From: an uncultured Capnocytophaga sp.
GTDB taxonomy: Bacteria; Bacteroidota; Bacteroidia; Flavobacteriales; Flavobacteriaceae
Direction: 5' to 3'
Assembly (NCBI RefSeq): GCF_937936315.1
Contig: NZ_CALGWU010000057.1
Coordinates: 116,456 to 180,455 of the forward strand
DNA length: 64,000 nt
The notes beneath the pieces were generated by a model. The model was not told the DNA's origin. It worked only from the letters and a program-made list of their open reading frames with translations, and searched no databases. The position numbers were made by a program, and so were the translations under genes. Of this stretch, positions 16,747-23,441 are shown one piece after another; positions within the stretch are counted from its first letter, which is position 1; each line of letters begins with the position of its first letter.

Positions 16747-17841
16747 ATGAACGACGATTTATTATACCTCATTGCCTTAAAGAAAATTCCGCTTGTAGGC
16801 GATATTACTGCCAAAAAACTCATTGCGCACTTTGGGAGTGCTAAAAATATATTTGCACAACGCCGAAGTAGCTTAGAAAAAGTAATGGGTATAGGTTCTA
16901 AAATTACCCAAAACATCCTCAGTTCTCAGTACTTACAAGAAGCTGAAAACGAATTGATTTTTGCTGAAAAACACGGTATTAACATTATTAGCTATACCGA
17001 CGCTCACTACCCTAAACTACTGAAACAGTGTGTGGATAGCCCTATACTCTTCTACCAAAAAGGACACATAAACTTGCAAAACAAACGACTGCTGAGCATT
17101 GTAGGTACGCGCAATATCACTAGCTATGGCACGGCATTTTGCGAACAACTGATAGAAGAACTCGCCCCGCTTGATGTGGTGATTGTAAGTGGTTATGCTT
17201 ATGGGGTGGATATTACGGCACACAAGGCAGCGATGAAACACCGCTTGCAAACAGTAGCTTGCCTAGCTCACGGACTCAACCTTATCTACCCTGCTGCTCA
17301 CGCAAAATACTGTGAGGCAATGGAAGAAAACGGCGGTTTTATCACCGATTTCGGCAGTGAGAGTCCGTTTGATAGGAAGAATTTTTTAAGTAGAAATCGC
17401 ATTATTGCGGGGCTTACGGAAGCAACTATAGTGATTGAATCGGGCAAAAAAGGGGGAAGTTTGGTTACTGCCGATATTGCTTTTTCGTACAATCGCGAGG
17501 TATTTGCCGTACCAGGTCGTACCACAGATACTTATAGCATAGGCTGCAATGAACTGATACGCAACCGCAAAGCTAGTATGCTCACCTCAGCTAAAGACCT
17601 TATCTACCTACTGAATTGGGATACTCCCGCCCCTAAAGCTGTACAACAAGAACTTTTTATAGACCTCAGTCCCGATGAAGAATTGGTGGCAAATTATCTC
17701 AAAGAGAATGGCAAACAAGCCTTAGACGAACTCGCTCTCGGATGCCAAATACCTATCTACCAGCTTTCTAACTTACTTTTCCAAATGGAATTGAAAGGAG
17801 TGGTAAACCCTTTGCCAGGGAAAATGTTTGAAGCTAAGTAA
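16747..17841 (+). CDS. dprA: DNA-processing protein DprA
   Basis: DprA loads RecA onto incoming single-stranded DNA during natural transformation. The 364 residues show an N-terminal helix-hairpin-helix region (PLVGDITAKKLIAHFG, MGIGSKITQNIL), then the Rossmann-like core: SIVGTRNITSYG near 115, SGYAYGVDITAHKAAM near 142, and RNRIIAGLTEATIVIES near 212, with GGSLVTADIAFSYNREVFAVPG. A C-terminal winged-helix segment covers about 305-360. dinB follows closely, separated by a short TTAACAA-type repeat. The stop codon is the first codon of that repeat. Confidence 0.95.
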   Translation: MNDDLLYLIALKKIPLVGDITAKKLIAHFGSAKNIFAQRRSSLEKVMGIGSKITQNILSSQYLQEAENELIFAEKHGINIISYTDAHYPKLLKQCVDSPILFYQKGHINLQNKRLLSIVGTRNITSYGTAFCEQLIEELAPLDVVIVSGYAYGVDITAHKAAMKHRLQTVACLAHGLNLIYPAAHAKYCEAMEENGGFITDFGSESPFDRKNFLSRNRIIAGLTEATIVIESGKKGGSLVTADIAFSYNREVFAVPGRTTDTYSIGCNELIRNRKASMLTSAKDLIYLLNWDTPAPKAVQQELFIDLSPDEELVANYLKENGKQALDELALGCQIPIYQLSNLLFQMELKGVVNPLPGKMFEAK

Positions 17842-17857
17842 CAATTAACAAGTAACA

Positions 17858-18955
17858 ATTAATAGGAAGATTATACATATTGATATGGATGCTTTCTACG
17901 CCTCGGTAGAGCAATTGGATTTTCCAGAATTGAGAGGAAAAGCGATTGCGGTAGGCGGAGGCGAAGCGCGCGGTGTGGTGGCAACAGCCAGCTACGAAGC
18001 GCGCAAATTTGGTGTGCGCAGTGCTATCAGTGGGGCGCAAGCACGCAGATTATGTCCGCATCTCATCTTTGTAAAACCTCGCTTTGAGCGCTATAAGCAA
18101 ATATCAATGCAAATACGGGCTATCTTCCACGAATATACTGATTTGGTGGAACCTCTCTCCCTTGATGAGGCTTACTTAGATGTTACGGTAAACAAAAAAG
18201 GTAACCCGTCGGCTACCCTCATTGCGCAAGAGATTAGACAGCGCATTTTCAATGAAACAGGACTTACGGCTTCAGCAGGCATTTCGGTAAATAAGTTTAT
18301 TGCCAAAATAGCTAGCGACTACCACAAGCCTAACGGACAAACTACTATCACTCAGGCTGAAGTACAAGATTTTTTAGACAAACTTGATGTGCGCAAATTC
18401 TATGGCATAGGCAAAGTAACTGCCGAAAAGATGTATCAGTTAGGGATTTTTAAAGGGAAGGATTTGCGGGAGAAATCATTAGCGTTCTTAGAACGGAATT
18501 TTGGCAATAGCGGGCATTATTACTACGAGCTCTCACGAGGTATTCACCGCAGTGAAGTTCAGCCTTTTAGGATTCGCAAATCGGTAGGTGCTGAAGAAAC
18601 TTTTGCCGAAAATCTCACCAGTGAGGTCTATATGGAACGCGAACTCGAACGTATAGCCGAAGATGTCGTCCTTCGTCTTGAAAAACAGCAAGTTGCAGGC
18701 AAAACTATCACCTTGAAAATAAAATACAGCGACTTCACTATTCAAACACGCAGCAAAACCCTTAAAGATTTTATTAGTAGCAAAGAGGAAATTCTTTTAC
18801 ATATCAAGGAATTGCTCTACCAAGAACGGTTGAGTGAATCGGTACGGTTATTAGGCATTTCAGTTTCTCATCTCAACAATGAACCTGAAAAAGAGACTGT
18901 AAAACAACCGATGTACATACAGTTGAAATTAGAATTTCCAGAGGATAGGGAATAG
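17858..18955 (+). CDS. dinB: DNA polymerase IV with a non-canonical start (ATT proposed)
   Basis: This is a Y-family translesion polymerase. The conserved N-terminus RKIIHIDMDAFYASVEQ is encoded in frame from 17864, but no ATG, GTG or TTG lies between it and the stop at 17846-17848. The first ATG (17885) falls after the metal-binding Asp of IHIDMD (Asp8 in the E. coli enzyme), so starting there would lose a catalytic residue. ATT at 17858 is the most plausible start and is inferred; if it is not used, the gene may be inactive or poorly expressed. The other catalytic acids are present in PLSLDEAYLDV. Thumb and little-finger regions are complete. The stop (TAG, 18953-18955) lies in a GGATAGGGAATAGG repeat. 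Confidence 0.85.
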   Translation: MNRKIIHIDMDAFYASVEQLDFPELRGKAIAVGGGEARGVVATASYEARKFGVRSAISGAQARRLCPHLIFVKPRFERYKQISMQIRAIFHEYTDLVEPLSLDEAYLDVTVNKKGNPSATLIAQEIRQRIFNETGLTASAGISVNKFIAKIASDYHKPNGQTTITQAEVQDFLDKLDVRKFYGIGKVTAEKMYQLGIFKGKDLREKSLAFLERNFGNSGHYYYELSRGIHRSEVQPFRIRKSVGAEETFAENLTSEVYMERELERIAEDVVLRLEKQQVAGKTITLKIKYSDFTIQTRSKTLKDFISSKEEILLHIKELLYQERLSESVRLLGISVSHLNNEPEKETVKQPMYIQLKLEFPEDRE

Positions 18956-18973
18956 GTATCAGGGGATAGGTAA

Positions 18974-20473
18974 TTAAAATGTTAAACCAATGTTTAATTG
19001 ATGAAAAGTATTTATTTTTTGGAGGGTAAAAACTCCTATTTGGGTATTGAGTCCTACAAAATAACTGAGTGAGGACGATAGTGGGCGATGATACTGCAAA
19101 TGAACTTGGAAAACTTGCTCATCGGAGGCGAGGAAACGAGCATTGTGCAAAAGCATTTCGCTGAGGGATACTTCACTATCGTTGCGGAGCAGATAATTGC
19201 CTTTTAACATATTGCGATACTGGTAATGCAAACCTGCAACGCCTATACTTTTCTCCCCTAAGGGTGCTACAACACTCATTTTTATCCCTATATTCATATA
19301 ATCAAAACGCTGAAAACTCCTCACAAGGGTATAGTCCTCACGATGAGTTTCATAACCTACATAAGGTGCTATGTGATATTGCAAATCACTATTGTTACAG
19401 AAAAGCATTGCGAATTGGTAGTGCTCTTTTTTTAGAGTATAATTCTCATTTTTAGCAACTACTTCCGTCCAATTGCTGTTGCGACCCGAAAGAATAGGCT
19501 CTACCCCACTTTTGGTTTGCAGAGAGTAATGTCCTTTGAAACCATAGAGATAAGTATCTTTGCGAAACAGCTTTGTCAGCTCGGTATAAAGTGTACGATT
19601 GGTAAGTGTTACAGCTATCACACCATTATCTTCTGTCATATATTTTTCGATTGCCAATTGCTGGTAATTAGCAGAGAGGAAAAGGTTGTTTTTCCTGCTG
19701 ATATTCAGTCCGCTGCCATATCCATAACCTTCATAAAAAGCTCTGAGTTTGTTGCCTTTCAGCAGGTGGTTGTAATAGCCTAAGCCATTGAGATGATAGA
19801 CAGAAGGGCTCCCCAATTCGTTGAAAAATTTGAGTTCGTTAGACTGGGTATATTTCTGGAAAGAGGCATATATTCCCGCTTGCCACTCCCCTACCCTCCA
19901 CATAAATCCTGAGCGCAATTGCAGATTAGAAGTGATATTTTTAGGGCGTGGGTCTTTGTTGCGACTTGCCAATTCGGCTTGGTAATCCAAACTGATACCC
20001 CAATGCAGTCGTTGCCATTGCTTGGCAAAACCACCCATAAAAGCGTATTGCTCACTATGCAAGTCGCCCCCTACAGCATCGGCGGTGAAGTATGGATAGA
20101 GCAAATCACTATCTACCGACTCATTCCAGCGCACTTTTCGTAGTTCTTGATTTTTATAGGACGCATTGCCCCACAGCGTGCGTGTGCTATCATAAGGGAA
20201 GAAAGAGGTTGCTTTTGCTGAAAAAGCGGTATGCCCTTCAGGATACTGTTGAGCATAAGCCTCTTTATCACTTCTCTCATAAGTCGCCTGTACGGTAGAA
20301 AAGCGATATTCTCCCCACTTGGGCATCGTAGCTGGATTCTGAAAATAAGCCTCGTAAAAACGAGAGATGTTTTGTTGTTCTTTCAGCTTTAGCAAGAGGG
20401 TATCAGTGTTTTGCCCCCAGCCTATTTGGTAGAGGAAAACAAAAAATAATATGTTTATGAATCGATTTATCAA
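18974..20473 (-). CDS. DUF6850-like outer-membrane beta-barrel protein
   Basis: The 499 residues begin with a signal peptide (INILFFVFLYQIGWGQ) and then alternate aromatic-rich strands to the end, where HQLNIGLTF is a typical barrel C-terminus ending in Phe. From memory, this resembles the DUF6850 barrels that accompany TonB receptors with DUF4876 proteins. The only usable start is TTG at 20473; no in-frame ATG lies upstream before a stop. A GTGCG hairpin repeat begins 5 bases upstream. It is the last gene of a four-gene minus-strand set starting at 26033. A role in the outer membrane with the TonB receptor is inferred from order. Confidence 0.8.
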   Translation of the reverse strand: MINRFINILFFVFLYQIGWGQNTDTLLLKLKEQQNISRFYEAYFQNPATMPKWGEYRFSTVQATYERSDKEAYAQQYPEGHTAFSAKATSFFPYDSTRTLWGNASYKNQELRKVRWNESVDSDLLYPYFTADAVGGDLHSEQYAFMGGFAKQWQRLHWGISLDYQAELASRNKDPRPKNITSNLQLRSGFMWRVGEWQAGIYASFQKYTQSNELKFFNELGSPSVYHLNGLGYYNHLLKGNKLRAFYEGYGYGSGLNISRKNNLFLSANYQQLAIEKYMTEDNGVIAVTLTNRTLYTELTKLFRKDTYLYGFKGHYSLQTKSGVEPILSGRNSNWTEVVAKNENYTLKKEHYQFAMLFCNNSDLQYHIAPYVGYETHREDYTLVRSFQRFDYMNIGIKMSVVAPLGEKSIGVAGLHYQYRNMLKGNYLLRNDSEVSLSEMLLHNARFLASDEQVFQVHLQYHRPLSSSLSYFVGLNTQIGVFTLQKINTFHQLNIGLTF

Positions 20474-20477
20474 CTTA

Positions 20478-20495
20478 GTGCGAGCCGCACGGGCA
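20478..20495. repeat. GTGCG-AGC-CGCAC-GGGCA hairpin repeat
   Basis: GTGCGAGCCGCACGGGCA is immediately upstream of the DUF6850 gene start. The 5-base stem GTGCG/CGCAC encloses AGC. Related copies are at 8362, 8389, 21918 and 23403. Confidence 0.8.
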
Positions 20496-20539
20496 GTTTG
20501 TTAATTTGTTAATTTATAAAAAGATTGTCTGAAAAGTTT

Positions 20540-20669
20540 TTATACTATAAGGGCGGTTGCAAAACGCCCTTACATAACATACTCTAAAAGTGATTGATTA
20601 TCCTGATAATCAATTATAATTAACTTTGTCAAAGTCTAAGGACTTTGACAAAGTGTTGCGATACAAATA
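20540..20669 (-). repeat. Composite dispersed element, copy C (3' of the second DUF4876 gene)
   Basis: Contains a hairpin GGGCG/CGCCC (20551-20569), the ACATAACATACT core also seen in copies A and B, the inverted repeat GATTATC-CT-GATAATC, and a perfect 14-base-pair hairpin at 20623-20654 with loop TAAG. It ends GATACAAAT as does copy A. It starts 26 bases after the stop of the DUF4876 gene on the minus strand. Confidence 0.75.
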
Positions 20670-20695
20670 CTTCTTGTGTTATGAGTTTTTACTTC

Positions 20696-21904
20696 TTAAA
20701 AATTAAAAAGTGATGGTGTTACACGAGCATCGAAATCTTCGGTGGAGTTATTCGTGTCTTTTAACACACGGCGACCGTTTTGCTGACTTGTTACTTTGCG
20801 GCGCACTCCTTTGCGATAACGAGAAGCATCTCCTTGACTTTCAGAGGCGTAAGTCCAACCACTATCTAAAGAAACATCGGTTACAAGCCATTGAAAATCT
20901 TCTTTTTGTGCGAGATTTACCGCATCGATAACCCACGTATTGGGGATTTTTACAGCATCACCTCCTGAGTCAAATCCTGATTCATCTTTGTATGTATAAG
21001 AATACTTCTCTAATTCAGTAACCCCCTTGGGCATTCTGGCAAGTGCAAAAGCGTTGATTGCTTGACGATTGATTACTGCATCTTCAAACTTTACGAACAT
21101 ATTAGGTACTGCAGCATTATCAGGGTCTTCATCGTCTGCTTCATCTTTGATTTCAAAATTAGCTTTCTTCAAATCTATTGAATTACTATTAAGTTCTTTG
21201 TGATTAATAGCCGTAAGGGCAATGATGATGCTCTCGCCTGCTGCTACGGGGTACTGCTTGCCATTCCCTGGGATTTGGTATACCGCATTGGCTGTAAAAG
21301 CTTGGTTCATTATATTTGGCGTATAGGTTTGTTTATCATTGGTTTGGAACGCCGATTGCACCAAAAGCAAACCATCAGCATAGAGAACTCTAGAAGTAGG
21401 GTTGTAAATCTTGAAATAACTATCATCTAAATATTGTTTGCCTTGTGGAGTAGTTGTGCCCGTGATAAAAATCTCTTCAATAAGCAAATCTTTATCCTCA
21501 TCACTTACAATTGTTTTTAAAGTGATAGGCAGACTATAAGTAGTGGCTGTGAGTATGTTGAGTTTGGGTATTAAGGTAGTTACTTCACCTGCATAGGTAG
21601 TGCTACTTTGGGTGTAACTCACAGTACCCGTGGCACGTACCTCATAGCTACCCGCAGGAAGACTCAGTTGGAAATCGTTGGTAGTAGTGTTGTGATATAC
21701 CTTTTCTACCTTCTCATTTTTGTTGAGCTCAGTAAGGGTAAGGGTGAGGGTACCATAGTGAGTAATGGTTACTTTATCAGGGGCTTGTAAATGAAGGGTT
21801 ATGTTCAAAGATTCGGTAGCGATACCGTTGTTATCGTCTTTCTTACAAGCATTTAGGAGCACTAAAACAAGTGCTACAGCTAAAAATTGTTTTAAGTGTT
21901 TCAT
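20696..21904 (-). CDS. DUF4876 lipoprotein, copy 2
   Basis: From the ATG at 21904 the protein has 402 residues. It starts MKHLKQFLAVALVLVLLNAC, a lipoprotein signal whose lipobox LNAC predicts attachment to a membrane by Cys20. The N-terminal 130 residues form a beta-rich domain; the rest contains NPTSRVLYADGLLL and NTWVIDAVNL, shared with the neighbouring copy. A longer frame from 22021 would translate repeat DNA and hide the signal peptide, so it is rejected. DUF4876 proteins accompany TonB receptors in Bacteroidota; the ligand is unknown. It is a diverged tandem duplicate of 22186-23388. Confidence 0.88.
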   Translation of the reverse strand: MKHLKQFLAVALVLVLLNACKKDDNNGIATESLNITLHLQAPDKVTITHYGTLTLTLTELNKNEKVEKVYHNTTTNDFQLSLPAGSYEVRATGTVSYTQSSTTYAGEVTTLIPKLNILTATTYSLPITLKTIVSDEDKDLLIEEIFITGTTTPQGKQYLDDSYFKIYNPTSRVLYADGLLLVQSAFQTNDKQTYTPNIMNQAFTANAVYQIPGNGKQYPVAAGESIIIALTAINHKELNSNSIDLKKANFEIKDEADDEDPDNAAVPNMFVKFEDAVINRQAINAFALARMPKGVTELEKYSYTYKDESGFDSGGDAVKIPNTWVIDAVNLAQKEDFQWLVTDVSLDSGWTYASESQGDASRYRKGVRRKVTSQQNGRRVLKDTNNSTEDFDARVTPSLFNF

Positions 21905-21917
21905 ATTAATTAATTTA

Positions 21918-21955
21918 GTGCGATCCGGTGCGAGCCGGTGCGAGCCGCACGGGCA
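21918..21955. repeat. GTGCG hairpin repeat with two extra 10-base units
   Basis: Reads as GTGCGATCCG, GTGCGAGCCG, then GTGCGAGCCGCACGGGCA. It lies 14 bases upstream of the DUF4876 copy 2 start codon. Confidence 0.8.
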
Positions 21956-22041
21956 ATTTATTAATTTGTTAATTATAAAGAGGTTATCCGAAAAGTTTTT
22001 ATATTGTAAGTTCGTTTGCAAAACGTTTTATTCGTAAAGGC

Positions 22042-22151
22042 GTTTGCAGCACATACCCAGCTATCGCTGGCTTTCCTACATAACATACTATAAAAATGAT
22101 TGATTATCTTGATAATCAACTTTGTCAAAGTCCAAGGACTTTGACAAAGTT
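22042..22151 (-). repeat. Composite dispersed element, copy B (3' of the first DUF4876 gene)
   Basis: Bases 22042-22095 are identical to 12605-12658. The inverted repeat GATTATC-TT-GATAATC and a perfect 15-base-pair hairpin at 22118-22151 (AACTTTGTCAAAGTC, loop CAAG) follow. It starts 34 bases after the stop of the DUF4876 copy 1 gene on the minus strand. Confidence 0.8.
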
Positions 22152-22185
22152 TATGATGCACCTGTTACTTGTTAGCTGTTAGCTA

Positions 22186-23388
22186 TTACTTTTTAAGGGT
22201 AGGTGTAGTGAGTATCTCAAAATCTTCAGTAGAGTCGTTTGTGTCTTTAAAAATAGGCTTACCATTTTTCTCAGAAAGAACTTTACGGCGTACAGATTTT
22301 CCATAACGAGAAGTATCTTTTTCATCATTAGCCACATATGCCCAACCACTATCTAAGGAAGAGGAGGTTACTATCCACTCAAAACCTGTTTTAGTACTTA
22401 AATTTACAGCATCTACGATCCAATTATTAGGAATTTTCAAAGCCTGTCTCTTCATTAATTTTGTTCCTACTTTGTATTCATAGTTATACTGAAGTGTAGC
22501 TGTGGCAGTACCTTCAGGGAAGCGTGCTATCACATAACTTCTATTGCCTCTGTTGTTGAATATAAAAATACCATATAAGTTGATATTGTTAGTCACTCCT
22601 ACCCCATCAACATCTTTCACTTTTGGAGGATAGAAGTTTTCAAAATCAGCTTTTGAAAGGTCTATAGAATTAGGATTATTTTCTCTATGATTAATTCCTT
22701 GTTCAGCAATTACAATAGACTTCCCCGGTTGCACAGGATATTGAGTGCCTGTACCTGGAATTTGCACCATACTTCCTGCTGTAAAGGCTTCTGCCATTAC
22801 ATCAGGGGTATAATCTCTTTTGGTTACTGTTAGGAACTCAGAGTCTGCTAAAACCAAACCATCAGCATAGAGGACTTTATTAGTAGGGTTATACAATTTG
22901 ATGTATTGGTCACCAAAATACTGTTTACCTTCTGGAGTGGCTGTACCGGCAAAGAAAATTTCTTCAATGATAAAATCTCCTTCTCCTGAGGAAGTGATTT
23001 TTAGACTAAGGGGTACTGTGTAGGTAGTAGCTGTAAGAATATCAATCTTACTTACAAATCCTGCTACTTCACCCGTGGCAGTGGTACCACTTTGAGTGTA
23101 ATTTACGCTACCTGCAGCACGTACTTCATAACTACCTGCTGATAATTCCAACTTAAAATCACTACTTGATACATTGTGATATACCTTTTCTACCTTCTCA
23201 TTTTTGTTGAGCTCGGTGAGAGTGAGGGTGAGGGTAGCGTATTGAGTGATAGCTACCTTGTCGGGGGCTTGCAAATGAAAAGTTACAGAAAGAGGTTCTG
23301 TAGGGATGCCATTGTTGTCGTCTTTTTTACAAGCGTTTAAGAGCACTAAACCAAGTGCTACAGCTAAAAATTGTTTTAAATGTTTCAT
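22186..23388 (-). CDS. DUF4876 lipoprotein, copy 1
   Basis: The 400 residues begin MKHLKQFLAVALGLVLLNAC, a lipoprotein signal with lipobox LNAC. The first 30 residues and the 20 bases upstream of the start are almost identical to copy 2 (20696-21904), while the remainder has diverged, with conserved blocks such as LYADGLVLADS, NNWIVDAVNL and SLDSGWAYV. This points to tandem duplication followed by divergence. It follows the TonB receptor by 53 bases. Surface exposure and ligand capture for that receptor are plausible but unproven. Confidence 0.88.
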   Translation of the reverse strand: MKHLKQFLAVALGLVLLNACKKDDNNGIPTEPLSVTFHLQAPDKVAITQYATLTLTLTELNKNEKVEKVYHNVSSSDFKLELSAGSYEVRAAGSVNYTQSGTTATGEVAGFVSKIDILTATTYTVPLSLKITSSGEGDFIIEEIFFAGTATPEGKQYFGDQYIKLYNPTNKVLYADGLVLADSEFLTVTKRDYTPDVMAEAFTAGSMVQIPGTGTQYPVQPGKSIVIAEQGINHRENNPNSIDLSKADFENFYPPKVKDVDGVGVTNNINLYGIFIFNNRGNRSYVIARFPEGTATATLQYNYEYKVGTKLMKRQALKIPNNWIVDAVNLSTKTGFEWIVTSSSLDSGWAYVANDEKDTSRYGKSVRRKVLSEKNGKPIFKDTNDSTEDFEILTTPTLKK

Positions 23389-23402
23389 ATTAATTAATTT
23401 GT

Positions 23403-23419
23403 TGCGAGCCGCACGGGCA
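23403..23419. repeat. GTGCG-family hairpin repeat (first base changed)
   Basis: TGCGAGCCGCACGGGCA lies between the DUF4876 copy 1 start and the TonB receptor stop, followed by TTATTTGTTATTTG repeats. Confidence 0.75.
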
Positions 23420-23441
23420 GTTATTTGTTATTTGTTAATTG

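Noticed and set aside
21905..22021. N-terminal extension of the DUF4876 copy 2 protein
   Set aside because: It translates repeat DNA and would bury the lipoprotein signal peptide that starts at 21904.
12524..22161. Two short minus-strand frames (12524-12706 and 21973-22161) encoding the shared peptide FYSMLCRKASDSWVCAAN
   Set aside because: The shared peptide is the translation of the identical 54-base DNA element. The frames have no other similarity, no promoter box and no proper end, so they are not genes.
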